From assembly GCA_009763385.1 (NCBI GenBank), contig CM019826.1:101482348-101546347 (forward strand): DNA of 64,000 bases, written 5' to 3'. Below the pieces are notes generated by a model. That model was not told the origin of the DNA, did not search any database, and was given only the letters and a program-made list of their open reading frames with translations. Below, piece by piece: positions 11,763-23,900 of this stretch (the stretch's first letter is position 1; each line of letters begins with the position of its first letter). Source of the stretch: Coix lacryma-jobi var. lacryma-jobi. Lineage: Eukaryota; Streptophyta; Magnoliopsida; Poales; Poaceae. The translations under genes were made by a program, and so were the position numbers.

Positions 11763-13804
11763 TGAAGGACCGAAAGTGCTACCAGAAAGCGACTAGAGGG
11801 GGGGTGAATGGGAGCTTTAAATTTCTTTTCAGAAACTTTAAACCTCTGTCCTGAAAATCAACCCCAAGAGCAAAACCGATGCGCGTGATGTCCACGACCC
11901 AAGAGAATGGGTGGATGTTCCCTAGGAACACAGCGGGACACCACAAAAATTTCCTCGCCCAAGTTCACGTAGGTCAACTAGTGACAGGATTCAGGCTATT
12001 TTGAAAAGCGAGGAGCCCGATTTCTGTAGAGCACGAAGTCAGGAATCCAACGCAACAAACATATCTCAAATCGCAAGTCGGACGAACAAACTGTGAACGA
12101 AAACGCGCAGGACACCACTGACCGGACTCTGCCTGCGTCCGATCACTGACCACCGGACGCGTCCGATCGGTAAAAACTTGCTCGGGAACCTTACTGGATT
12201 GGACCGGACTCTGGTTGACAGTGTGTCCGGTCTTGACCTATGCGTCCTGTCACTTAAAACAAAAGCAATGAACAGTGTGACCGTAGCGTCCGGTCGAACA
12301 CAGAGAGGAGCGTCCGGTCAAGAGATGAGATAGGGCAGAGAGCTGTTCAACGACCGGACTCACTCTCCAGCGTCTGGTCACCCCGAGCCGAGCGTCCGGT
12401 CACCCCGAAACTGTCCAGTTCATCCACCGATTTGACTCAATCTCACCCAAAACAAATCCTCTAGCGATCAAACTTGGTGAGAGGAGTCACAAAGAGGATA
12501 GTGAGATATCTCTAAGAGATCATGGCTCGAACCTATCTCCGAATCGACAAATCGAAGAAATTCGGGGGAAGGAAGAAAAACTTGACCCGAAACAACAATC
12601 AATCGATCTACTAGCTCGTGAGGTTAGAGGTGGATTCCTTCGGTGAAAAGATGTGCCTCACGATCTAGAACATCTTGGTTCAAACGGATTTACAAAATAC
12701 GCACCAAGCAAAGACATTGATCGACGGGAAAAACGTGAAGAAAAGCAACCCGCGAAGAACAAAGACAAAACGCGAATCACAATCACGAATTTGCAACCGT
12801 GTGGCTACCACATGCTACAATAGTGAGATTACGGTCTCACTTCCTCAAAATCTCACGGGCACAGAGGTATTGTTCTCTTCTCTGTGGATCTCAGTTCACT
12901 ACAACAGGGGGAGGGAGAGCAGGAAAACCTAGAAGGCAAAATAGCAAATGGCTGAGATGGAATGGGAGGAGGGTGTCTCCCTCTACTTATCCTAATTCTA
13001 ATTCCTCCTCTACCCCTCTCTAATTACAGAGCGAACCAGCTAAACCCTAGGGTTATTCTGGACCAACTCATGGTAGGTGGTGATCCGACGGCCATGCCCG
13101 CACAACTAGTAGCGTTGCCTCGATGCAACCTCATCGATCGCCGCCACGTGCCGCCACCGCTCTGCTTGTCCTTTTCCCGGACGTCGCACCCCCGGTTTTG
13201 TGGCCCAAACCGGGAAACCAGCCTTCACAGCCAACCCCCAGTTTTGAGGCCCAAACCGGGAAACCCACAGTCCATCGCCTGTGTTTTGTGGCCCAAACTC
13301 AGCAAACCCGCAGCACCCAGGTTTTGAGGCCCAAACCTGGAAATCGTCCTCAGCCCGAGTTTTGTGGCCCAAACTCGGAAACCATCAGCACCCAGGGTTT
13401 GAGGCCCAAACCTGGAAACCGTCCACTCGGTGATTTTTCTGTGGCTCAACAACCAAACCGAGCCGTAGAGGGGATGCACCACCCGTGCACCCCGTCCACT
13501 GACACGTGTCCCCAGGTCCTCGACCCAGGCAACACCGTGCCCGCAAGTCTTCGCTCGTCGCTGTCCCAAGCTGTTAGCCACCATAGCTGATCCTCGGGCC
13601 ACCGGTCCCTCAGTCCAAGCCTCACGTCCGCCCTTCGCCACTCTCGGTCCATTGGCACGGCACGTCTCTACTTGACCTTCACCTTGCCTTTGATCACTGT
13701 ATCCGTGCTCGACACCTGCACAACATGAGCCAAGGAACATGTGCATTATCTCAGTTGACAATCACTCATCACTCAGAGACTCGGCATACACCCATGTGTC
13801 CGCA
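11763..13804 (-). repeat. 5' LTR of element III, subfamily B
   Basis: 2042 bp, starting TGAAGGACCG and ending GTGTCCGCA. It carries GACCGGAC/GTCCGGTC repeats (about 12118-12420) where subfamily A has GCGGACTGTCCGC, and six U3 hairpin units with GAGGCCC or GTGGCCC loops (about 13190-13425). It differs clearly from the outer LTRs but resembles the LTRs of intact element V. Its right flank (13805) is gag-extension sequence of element II, so it sits inside II. Confidence 0.88.
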
Positions 13805-15881
13805 TGATCTCCTCTTCGATGGGTAGCATGGTGTCTAGCTTGTTCTTGTGGTGGTTTGGTTTGGGAGACCACACTTGTTTCTTGGGTGGAGCTCTCGGAG
13901 GTTCCTCATACACTCCATCTTTGGTGTTAGGCTTGAGAGGCTCTTTGGGTGGAATCTTTGTAAGCTTGGGAGTAGTGGTGGAGTTGGGCTTCTCACTCGG
14001 GTTAAGACCACTAAACTCTCCAACCTTGCCAAAAGAAGACGCACACTCAACACCCTGAGCAAAGCCTACACCTGGACCTCCAGCAGCACATCTGAATTGG
14101 GCAATCATCATCCCAAGCTGCGGCTCACCACAAGACACCCATGACAAGATGGTCCGAAGTTATGTGTTTTCCTCTTCGGTTTGCATCTTGTCATGCTTCA
14201 CATTGGCTATCTCCATCTCCAAGCCCTCACACAAAGCGCATCTAGACACACAAGTACTACCCGAGCTAGCCTTCTCAAGACACAAAATCTTGGCATTCTT
14301 CTCTACCAACTCGGTTTGCAAGCCTGCACAAGACTTGCATGCACCCAGCACTAAGGATCTAGCTCTAAGATCATCCACCTCTCCAACCAACGCAGCATAC
14401 TTACCTCTCAAGGTGAGAAGGTCAGTCATGTGCGTGGTGCACATCTCGCACTCACTCTCCTCAGAAACGACCACGGTGGACTTAACAAACTCAAGCTCCT
14501 TCAACGTATCCTCCCACTTGTGCCTAAATTCCTTGCGCTCTCTAGCAGCACGCCTAAGCAGCTTGTCTTGACTAAGGAGAGCGGCAGTAAGATTCTCGAC
14601 CTCAGCAGAGAGCTCATCGGGGGTCTGAGATAACTGGGAGGTGTCGTCGTCGTTGTCGTCGTTCCGAGGGATGTCCTCCAGCTCGCCGTCGACCTCCTTG
14701 CCGAGAGCCATGGTGCAGAAGCCCACGTCGTCGGCGAAGAAGCAGAGGCCGTTTAGCTTGTCCTCGATCCTCTTCTTGTTCTCGGACTCGTCATCGCTTG
14801 AGGAAGCGGAGTCATCATCCGAGTCGTCGACGTCGCTGAGCGTGGCGAAGAACGCACGCTGCTCAGCCTGGGCCTTCTCCAAGTACTTCGGCTTGATGTA
14901 TTCCTTATTGAAGCCGCCATTCCGCTTGTGCTTCGCGGGGACGTACTTCTCCTTGCACTTGCCGGAGTCATACTTGTGCCCATGATCCGCCTTGGCGAAG
15001 ACTTGCTTGTTCTTCTTTGGGCAATTGGCGATGAAGTGGTTGGGGTCACCGCACTCGAAACATCCCGAGCGTCCTCCTCCGCGGCGACGGTTCATGCGGT
15101 TGTTGTGGAACCGTGAGAACCGATTGGCGAGCAATGTTAGCTCATCATCCCACATGAAATCCAGCTGCTCCTCTATGACAGAAAGAAGAGAGGAAAGTGC
15201 AAAGCCTCCAGAGGTGTTAACAGAAGAGCCAGAAAGCAAAGCCATCGATGGGCCAGAAGGATTCTCATAAGAAGCCCTCGCCATGGCATCGATCTCACTG
15301 GACTTGAGCTTACTGAAGAGCTCGTCGCACGTGAGGGTCTCATAGTTAGGCGATTCGATGATCGCCTGAACCTTTGAATCCCACACCGACCGATCAAGAG
15401 TATGGAGTAGCTTGAGAGCTCTCTCATGATCGTCGAAAGGCAACAGCTCCTTGTTAGCCCTCATCTTGTTGACAATCACCTAAAAGCGAGCGAATAAACA
15501 TTCTCTGCTCTCGCTAGGCATGTGTCGAATGTTCTCATACTCTCGCTTGAACGACTCGTAGAGACGGGTTTTGACTTGAGCGGTTTCCTCATGGAAACGC
15601 ATGAGGGTAGCCCAAATCTCCCGAGCCGTAACGAGGTGAGAAACGCGATCAAACTCACTCATGCTCAGGCATGAGAAAAGAGCATTACGGGCTCGGCTAT
15701 TGGCATTGTGCTCATCGATCTGATGCTGAGTGACACGAGCAGCCAAGACCACATAATCGGCAGAGTTGCAAATATCCCAGATGGAAGCACCCAAACTCTG
15801 AAGATAGGCCGACATACGTATGTTCGAATACGCATAGTTCGTCCCATCGAAAAACGGCGGTTTGCCCACACCGCGATCCAT
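13805..15881 (-). pseudogene. Copia gag and Gag extension of element II, truncated
   Basis: Initiator at 15881 (MDRGVGKPPFFDGTNYAY...). The gag domain, CCHC knuckle CFECGDPNHFIANC, acidic serine-rich segment, coiled coil with CEMC and CKSC pairs, and the Pro/Lys-rich linker follow in order. A TAG (15480-15482) replaces a Gln codon and a TAA (about 14160) replaces a codon after ENT. The linker is cut at 13805 by the LTR of element III. The segment is about 700 residues long before the cut, so the intact family Gag would be much larger than that of element V. At the CAG|GTA site used as a boundary in V this copy reads CAG|TTA. Confidence 0.88.
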
Positions 15882-15930
15882 GTCGCCTTCTGTGGATCTA
15901 GAATCAGCTAAGGTGGAAGATCCTTAACCC

Positions 15931-15942
15931 GCTCCGATACCA
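15931..15942 (-). promoter_or_regulatory. Primer binding site of element II
   Basis: GCTCCGATACCA (TGGTATCGGAGC on the element strand), two bases from the LTR at 15945. Confidence 0.9.
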
Positions 15943-15944
15943 AT

Positions 15945-17650
15945 TGAAGGACCGAGAATGCAATAGCAAGGCGACCAGAGGGGGGGTGAATGGGAGCTAA
16001 AAAATTTCTCTCGAAACTTCGGCCTTTGTCCCACAAATCAACCCCCAAAAGCGTCGATCGAAACCGTGATGCCCACGACCCTTGGAAGAGGGTGGATGAT
16101 CCCTAGGATCACAGCGAGGCACCACAAAGTGATGACAAACCAAACCCCAAAAGCACTGGAACAAGTTTGCCCCCCCTAAAAACCAATTCCCGAACGTATA
16201 TTTAAGGCATATACCTAGAGTGGTTCCTTGGTCAACTCTAGGGCCAAACAAGAAGTCCGGAAACCAAGCGAAGAAGCCGGGAGAGCAAACGCACTAAAAC
16301 TCAACACTCAGCCAACTCGCGGACTGTCCGGGCTACAGACCGCGGACTGTCTGCCCAACGGCGGACTGTCCGGGCTCTGGTGGACTGTCCGCCGGCCAAC
16401 TGAGCAAACCAGCAAGGCTGCTGAACAGTCCCTGGATGACTCCCAGACTATCCGCGGATTACCGCTGTGGACTGTCCGCCGGTCAATCCAAAACAACACA
16501 GCCGAGCCGCGCGACCACTGCTCGGTCGGAGCCCGACGCGCGGACTCTCCGCGCCTTGAGTGGCGGACTGTCTGCGGTCACTCAGGGAGGGCGATTTCAA
16601 ACACCCTTCTCCCAACACTTCCCAAATCCGATCCAAATCAAAATCCCTTGCTCCCAAACTTGGAGCAAATGATCACAAGGTAGTTGGAAGACTATCCCCA
16701 AGAAATCATCCGCTCAAATCGATCCAATCAACGGGAAATCGAAGGGGAAGGTGTATGAACCAAAAAAGTGCCACGAAAACAAAATCAACCCAATCTACTT
16801 GTTCATGAGGAGTTAGATAAATTCTAGCAGGGGATTGGGAGAGCAGGAAAACCTAGAAGGCAAACAACAAATGACTGAGATAGAATGGGAGGTGGGTGTC
16901 TCCCTCTACTTATCCGAATTCTAATTCTCACTTTACCCCTAACTAATTATAGAGCGAACCAGCTAAACCCTAGGGTTATTCTGGACCAACTCATGGTAGG
17001 GCGTGATCCGACGGCCACACCCGCACAACTGGTAGCGTTGCCTCGACGCAACCTCACCGATTGCCGCCACGTGCCGCCACCGCTCTGCTTGTCCTTTTCC
17101 CGGACTTCGCCTCCGGTTTTGTGGCCCAAACCGGGAAACCAGCCTTCACAGCCAACCCCCGGTTTTGAGGCCCAAACCGGGAAACCAGCCGACCATCGCC
17201 TGAGTTTTGTGGCCCAAACTAAGAAACCCGCAGCGCCCAGGTTTTGAGGCCCAAACCTGGAAACCATCCACTCGATGGTTTTTCTGTGGCTCAACCACCA
17301 AACCGAACCGTAGAGGGGATGCACCGCCCATGCACCCCGTCCACCGACACATGTCCCCAGGTCCTCGACCCGAGCAACACTGTGCCCCGCAAGTCTCCAC
17401 TCGTCGTTGTCCCAGGCTGTCAGCCACCACAGCTGATCCTCAGGCCACCGGTCCCTCAGTCCAAGCCTCACGTCCACCCTTCACCGCTCTCAGTCCATTT
17501 GCACGGCACGTCTCTACTTGACCTTCACCTTGCCTTTGATCACTGTATCCGTGCTCGACACCTGCACAACACAAGCCAAAGAACATGCGCATTATCCCAG
17601 TTGACAATCACTCATCATCCAGAGACTCGGCATACACCCATGTATCCGCA
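15945..17650 (-). repeat. 5' LTR of element II, subfamily A
   Basis: 1706 bp, TGAAGGACCG to CATGTATCCGCA. Nearly identical to 2341-4209 but with two internal deletions (near 16200 and near 16823, by comparison). It has the GCGGACTGTCCGC array (about 16317-16580) and U3 hairpin units (about 17105-17270). Right flank CAGGC (17651-17655) matches the left target duplication at 1349-1353. Confidence 0.9.
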
Positions 17651-17655
17651 CAGGC

Positions 17656-18418
17656 TAACCCTAAGGGTATTCCTGACCAACTCGAAGTTGCTGGTAATCC
17701 GACGGCCACGCCCGCACAACTAGTAGCTTCGCCTCAATGCGACCTCACCGATTGTCGCCACATGTCGCCACTGCTCCGCTCGTCCTTTTCACGGACCTCC
17801 CCCCGGTTTTGAGGCCGAAACCGGGAAACTTGGGCCATCCCCCGGTTTTAAGGCCAAAACCGGGAAACATGTCGTCCATCGCTTGAGTTTTGTAGCCCAA
17901 ACTCAGAAACCCGCCAGCGCCCAAGTTTTGAGGCCCAAACCTGGAAACCATCCTCAACCCGAGTTTTGTGGCCCAAACTCGGAAACCATCAGCGCCCAGG
18001 TTTTGAGGCCCAAACCTGGAAACCGTCCACTGGGTGGTTTTTCTGTGGCTCAACTACCAAACCAAGCCATAGAGGGGATGCACCGCCTGGGCACCCCGTC
18101 CACCGACACGTGTCCCCAGGTTCTCGACCCGAGCCACACCGTGCCCCGCAAGTCTTCGCTCGTCGCTGTCCCAGGCTGTCAGCCACCACAACTGATTCTC
18201 AGGCCACCGGTCCCTCAGTCCAAGCCTCACGTCCGCCCTTCACGGCTCCCAGTCCGTCGGCATGACACGTCTCTACTTGACCTTCACCTTGCCTTTGATC
18301 ACCGTATCTGCGCTCAACACCTGCACAACACAAGCCGAAGAACATGCGCATCATCCCAGTTGACAATCACTCATCACTCAAGATCCGGCATACACCCATG
18401 TATCCTCACACACAGCTT
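17656..18418 (-). mobile_element. Copia LTR1, right part
   Basis: Continuation of 32-1353 after the CAGGC duplication, mainly U3 sequence: hairpin units at about 17811-18020 and the terminal CCCATGTATCCTCA. The expected terminus is TATCCGCA, so one base has changed. The host gag resumes at 18419. Confidence 0.85.
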
Positions 18419-18943
18419 CCTGGTGGTGTGCCGCACCATGAATCCACGCGCCGCCGCTTGTAGGCGTACTGCAGCAAGGCGTTCACGCTCGAACTTCTCC
18501 AGTTGAGCACAGTAGCGGTTGATCATCATGGCGACGCGATCCATGTCTTCTTGCAGATGACGCATCCCATCAGCAAGGCCAATGGTCGCAGCAGGGGCCG
18601 ATCTGAAGCGCAGGTGTAGCAGATTGGTGAAGCGAAGCCATCCCGGGGTGCCTTCATCCTGCTGGACTTGGTGGATCCGCAACTAGGCGCCATCTTCCAA
18701 ATGCCAGGAAGCCAGCCATAACTTTTCTTCCTCCATGATATGTTGCAAGTGGAAGTAGGATTCGCATTGTTCGTCCAATTTTGGAAAATCCATCTTTTGG
18801 AAATTGTGGCAGAGGTTGTTGTGGCGGCAGCTGATGGTGGTGTAGAGGCGGTAGCGGTTGAAGGAATGGGCGCAGTGAAGGTGGCTGATGAGGAGCGGAG
18901 GTTGATGAAGGCACAGCAGAGGTGGAAGAGGATCGCTGGACAA
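18419..18943 (-). pseudogene. Decayed gypsy-type gag with IQ-like motif
   Basis: In minus order: a Pro/Leu/His-rich leader, then MDFPKLDEQCESYFHLQ and EEEKLWLASWHLEDGA, then after one in-frame stop PGWLRFTNLLHLRFR, then a coiled stretch and ERLAAVRLQAAARGFMVRH, an IQ-like motif. The pattern (FPK, CE-YF, W-AS-HL-GA, W--F---L--RF) fits a plant Ty3/gypsy retrotransposon gag with an internal deletion. It is truncated on the left by LTR1, and the remainder at 1-31 adds a second IQ-like unit. Function of IQ-like units in such Gags is unknown to me. Confidence 0.55.
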
Positions 18944-18952
18944 CTGATACCA
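18944..18952 (-). promoter_or_regulatory. Primer binding site of the decayed gag element
   Basis: CTGATACCA, element strand TGGTATCAG, a perfect start of the initiator-Met PBS. The LTR-like sequence begins at 18955 (TGAAGTG), two bases away. Confidence 0.65.
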
Positions 18953-18954
18953 GA

Positions 18955-19316
18955 TGAAGTGAACCTTAGTTCATATGGGTGATAATGGGATAATGGCGCC
19001 AGGGTTTCTGCCTGGCTGCCGATGAAGGGGGATGAGACTCAGAGATAGCAAGGAGATGAGACTACAGATAACTTCATTCTTGTTCATTGCTTGATTCATT
19101 CCATTGATGTTGGTTACAATATATTGGAGCTGAGCTCCTTGCTAGGCGCACAGGCTCTAGCCCTTTCATACATGAGGCCCCTTCAGCTGCTCCTTAATTG
19201 CTATTAATAGCCTTAATGACATTGGCCCTTTCAGGCACCAACCCTTTCATACTTGAGGCCCCTTCAGCTGCTCCTTAATTGCTATTAATAGCCTTAATGA
19301 CATTGGCCCTTTCAGT
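18955..19316 (-). repeat. Probable 5' LTR of the decayed gag element
   Basis: Lies directly upstream (minus sense) of the PBS. Reads TGAAGTG at the left and GGCCCTTTCA at the right, giving TG...CA ends. The right boundary is uncertain because the terminal part is tandemly duplicated (alternative end 19235). No matching 3' LTR is in the window. Confidence 0.45.
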
Positions 19317-19322
19317 CACCAA
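19161..19322. repeat. 81-bp tandem duplication
   Basis: Two consecutive 81-bp copies beginning CCCTTTCATAC (19161 and 19242) differ at only a couple of bases (for example CATG versus CTTG). Confidence 0.92.
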
Positions 19323-19466
19323 CCTCCTCGAGCTGTGCTGCCTTGGGAGCATCCCTTTCTGCATGCAGCCATGCACATGACACAGCAGCAATCCCCAATC
19401 TTAGAGCTTCATCTTCCCTCTCCATGGCACCCCAAACCCTAAGAAAACTGGCCACCATCTCCTCTC

Positions 19467-20948
19467 TGTAATAGAACCGACCAATTTGCACCAGATTAAG
19501 CACGGAAAACCTCCGCTCTCGCAGAAATCATCGAGTACTTAAGCTCGTACAAACCCGGTAGTCCGGAAATCTCGAAGGATTTCAAATCATTCAACGATAT
19601 CCAGCCAAGATCGTACTTGTTCCACGAACATGCTCACGGGTTACATCATAGTTGCATAAAGTTCAAATTACATCGGAGTACGAAATAATATTACAAACCA
19701 TAGTTTGATAGTAGTAGCGGAAGCAACATAGTCTTTAAAACATAAGTTTGGATTGTTCATAAATACGGTGCCATCAGTCGACCGGGTCCACAAAAGCAAC
19801 AGATGAGATAAGTGTTGACCATGCCCTTGGTCTAGTCATCACTCGTTACCGGATACAAGCAATTCTCGCAGTAGCCATAAAAGCACTGGCCATCTGCAAC
19901 AACAAGGGAAATAAACCCTGAGTACAAGAAGGTACTCAGCTAGACTTACCCGTCAAAACCAGAAATAACGAGACTCCAAGGATCATGTAGGCTATATAGT
20001 GGGGTTGGCTGTACATACTCCTTTGCATGAAAGCTTTAGTAGTAAAACTCAGTTTTAGATGTTGGCAATTGCTTTTAGTCATTAACTCTACCTTACTAGA
20101 TTTGCACCTGTACTAAACAAGCACTTGCTAATTAATCAATCAAGAGTGACTATTTCATCAATAGCCTTTCAGATTCCATAACCATTTTAGTTCCATAAGT
20201 TCTACGGGAGATGATCTAAAGTCAATTACTCACTGTCCAGGAGCGATGGCGATTATAATCGATTCCTACCCAGCTGGGGATAAAATGTCTCACACTCGCC
20301 CGGCACATTCCGGCTACGGCAGTCGTAAGCTACCAGTCAGGGGATTCGAGAACACAAAGCGCGGGACGGCCATGGGCCCTTCTACACCGGGGGTTATCTC
20401 AGTGCCAGGTCGCTCAATCTATAACTGCCCACGGTCATGCCAGGTCGATCAGGCCCTGCCTGCCCTCGGACCATGCCAGGTCGATCAGAATAGTTGCCCA
20501 CGGTACAGCTGAGGCCCTGGGTGTTAGGCGTCAACATCTCCATCACCGGCTCGAATAACCTTACTCGGCTTCGCGGGAGGTACTCAGACCTACTCCGTTA
20601 AGTGATCGACGCGTTCAATTTGACTGAAGTTACATTCCCGAACGGGTCCTAGGCGACACAGACGGGAGACTACTAGCACACAGAACCCATGTTCTGCTGC
20701 TCTTACATCCCGCCTCCGTCTCAAATTAATTATCACATGGTTATCTCATGATAGCATAGGCTAACCATGATCAGTATCCACCTATTGCGGGAGACAGGAA
20801 ATCACCCGACTTTTACCGGTCTAAGCAGGGCTAAGCATATAACGAGCCTAGACCTAAACAGGGATATCAAGCTTAAGTACTCGATGATTTCTGCGAGAGC
20901 GGAGGTTTTCCGTGCTTAATCTGGTGCAAATTGGTCGGTTCTGTTACA
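19467..20948 (-). mobile_element. Snap-back element derived from a Tekay/Del-type LTR end
   Basis: 1482 bp. The left end TGTAATAGAACCGACC and the right end GGTCGGTTCTGTTACA belong to 79-bp terminal inverted repeats with one mismatch. The body is collinear, in minus orientation, with the last ~1.4 kb of the LTR at 56717-60800. Where that LTR continues after GGGATATCAAG (about 58110), this unit switches to an inverted copy of its own terminus. The flanks are CTCTC on both sides (19462-19466, 20949-20953), an integrase-size duplication, though in a CT-rich context. No coding capacity. Confidence 0.75.
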
Positions 20949-23900
20949 CTCTCCCACCAGCAGCCCTAGCCAAAACCCTAACCATGACCACCCTCCCTTC
21001 TCCTTCTTCCCCTTCTCTTTTCTCCTTTTTTTAGGAAGATGGACCATGAATGTTTATTTGTGGCTGATTGTATTTATTTTGTACTCATGTTCATGATAGT
21101 TGGTAGTTCAAATGATTTATATGTGTGCTCTCTTGGTAGTCAAACAATTGATGGATTGAATTATGACTGTTCTGAAATTGCTGCAGGAGCAGATTCTGTT
21201 AATATGTTAATTTCGTGATTTAAATTATGTTTTCTGTAGGTTTGGTCAATACAAAACTTGTAAGCAATTGCATGATCTATCCGCTGTTAAAATTTCATAA
21301 TTTTCAGTCTAGTAGTTTAGGAGTTACAACTGTTAAAGTTGGTGTTCAGAAATAGTTGCGCTCTGATTATTCCTAGATTACATTCTGTGATGTGTATGTT
21401 TGACCCTTTTAATTTATGAATCATGTTATGGTGATTAAAGATGAAATGAAGATAATTTCATGAGATTTTCATAATGTCTTGTTGTATGTATTTTGGAGTT
21501 ATGTAGCTCTAGTTATGATTTAATTAGTCAGTAGTGGTGCGTATGCCTAGTTTTGTTAGGTTGCTGGTTGAATGACTGATTGCTTTGGGTTACTCTTGTT
21601 TGACTCGGATAGACCTACAATCCTATTGGTATGAATAAGAGAGTTGTAGTATGTTTCTTAAGTTTTCCAAAATGTCTTATATCATAGCTTTTGGTAATCT
21701 AGAACTCTAGTTATACCTGTTCCAGCTGTGATGCCTAAATCTGTTCAAAACTCCGGACAGAAATGCTTAACCATGTTGTCTGGCTTAGTTAACTGTAGAA
21801 TCATCTCATAATTATTATAACAAAGCAGTAGATAACTTACATATCTAGCTTGTGTTAAAGTTTTATGACATTTGGTCATTTGGTTTGTGAGTTATGATTG
21901 TGCAAAGTTGAGTTTTAGAAGTAGTAGCTCTCTGAAATTTCTGGACTAGATTTGAGAAATGCTTTAGTTTGTCCATGTTAACTTGAAATTTGTGCTTAGA
22001 TGTTTAAAGATTATTGGTAGTAAATTTTATAAGCTTTGTAGATTGTCTTGTTTCATATCTTTTGAATGAGTATAGCTTCGGTTATAATCCAAGTAATCAG
22101 CTGCTGTTGCAGTCTAGAAATTGATATGTCAATATGCTGAATGGACTGCATGTATGGTTTCTGTTGGAGTGATTACTTCATGATATAAAAGATGTTTTCT
22201 GTAGATGTGGTTCATATAAAAGTTGTAGATAATTCTCATATCTTGCTTGTCCTAACATTTTATAATATTAGGCCAAGGGGTTTAGCAGTTATAACCTGTG
22301 CAAGTTCAGTGTTCAGATTTGCTTGCTCTCTGGACAGATCTGAACAAATTGATTGTTTAGCTTAGATTAACTTTGAATCATCCTTTGATGTTAATAGAGG
22401 ACTTGTAGTTCTTTTCATATGCTTTCTAAATTGTCTTAGCTCATACTTTTTGAATGTGTAGAACTTCAGTTATTCATTTTTGAACTTTATGTCAGTTTTC
22501 TGTCCTTGTGTGCGCAGATCTGATTCTTGGTGTATTTTGGTCTTGTTAGCTTGTGAATTAGCTTTGGGTGTTAATAACAAAGTTGTAAATAATTTCATAA
22601 CCTACCGGCTATTAAAATTTGGTGGCATTTGGCTTAGTAGTTTAGTAGTTATAGCTGTTTTAAGTTAGATGTCTAAATCTGTCCAAGTCTGGACAGAGAT
22701 GCCTTCCTTGATTTGTTTGGCTATGATAACTTATGAATTACCTTAAGTGGATAATAAATGATTTGTATACAAGTTGGTAACCTTTCTAAAAGATCTAGTG
22801 CCAAGTTCCCAGGTTTTATAGATCTTTAGATATGGTTGTATTAAGTTGTTGTTGATGTTGTGTAACAAGTTCTCTCCAAGTGTGTACTGAGCTGCACTAA
22901 TCATGTTGTTTTACCTGGTTAACCTCTGAATTAGCCTTTGTGTTGAATAGCAAAGTTGTAGCAAATCTTGTTAGTTTTTCGGAAAGTCTTAGTTCACCTT
23001 GTTTGGAGGTCTGTAGCTCGAGTTATGGTTAATTTAATGGACTACTGTGCTGCTATCCAGAACATACGAATGAACCCAAGTTGATTGCTTTAGTTTGATG
23101 TTGCTTATGTGATCTTTGGTGTCATCTCTTGCCTTGTTAATGATTAGCTTGTGCATTCCATGCTTCTAAATTAATCAACCTAAGATGTTGTATAAATATA
23201 TTATGCATAGTGTGGGTTAACCTACTTAACTAAAAGTATGAGTTGTAGGTGTATGTTTGTGTTCCTTTTGTGTGATGTATGTCTTGTATTCATGATTGGT
23301 TGTTATACTTAATTCCCATACATGCCTAATAAACTTTGTATAATATCATACTATAAATAAAACTCAGTGATATGATTAGATTTTAGTGCATGTTAAGTAA
23401 TAATAATGCTATGCATTTTCTTTTATAAGCTATCTTGAATACTTAGGTGAACTAGTCAGTAGTACTTGATATAGGTCTTATGTTTGCATCATGTGTTACA
23501 TCACTTGTATTCATACATATGCATTGTGCACCTCATGCTAGGTACGCTAGTTGATGAACACGTGAAGTGAAGTGCATGATGTTGGAGCTAAGCCTGATGA
23601 TGGTGTTGGTAGGCCATCCCAAAGAGGGTGTTTGGTGAACCCGACAAGATCCTGGAGCGGTGATGTTCACGAAGTTGGTGCCAACTAACACTAGCTTAAT
23701 TGTTGTTTCCCAGGCATGCCCCGGTGCATACTACCCACTCTGTGTTTTACAAATACTTTATTACACTATAGGTCTTGTGAAATGAGCATTAAGTAATTAG
23801 GAGTTAAATAAAACCGTTGCTGCATGAGTACCTTGGTTTTTCATATAATCCCCTGATGATATCCTATCAGTAGTGCTAAGACGATCTTGAAATGCATAGC

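Larger units (their letters stand above)
1354..17650 (-). mobile_element. Composite copia element (elements II + III), minus strand
   Basis: Bounded by CAGGC on both sides (1349-1353, 17651-17655). In minus orientation the order is: 5' LTR (15945-17650), PBS, gag (13805-15881), then a second 5' LTR (11763-13804), PBS, gag, Gag extension, PR-IN-RT-RH, polypurine tract and 3' LTR (to 4209). The outer LTRs are both subfamily A (GCGGACTGTCCGC arrays) and closely alike. The inner LTR is subfamily B (GACCGGAC arrays). Element III evidently inserted into II, and recombination between their homologous internal regions then removed III's 3' half. The crossover position cannot be fixed by eye. Confidence 0.8.

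Noticed and set aside
1..18490. The copy of 1-31 at 18458-18488 as a long (>30 bp) target-site duplication
   Set aside because: A 5-bp duplication (CACGC/CACAC) already explains the junction and leaves a continuous frame in which the two copies are successive IQ-like units.
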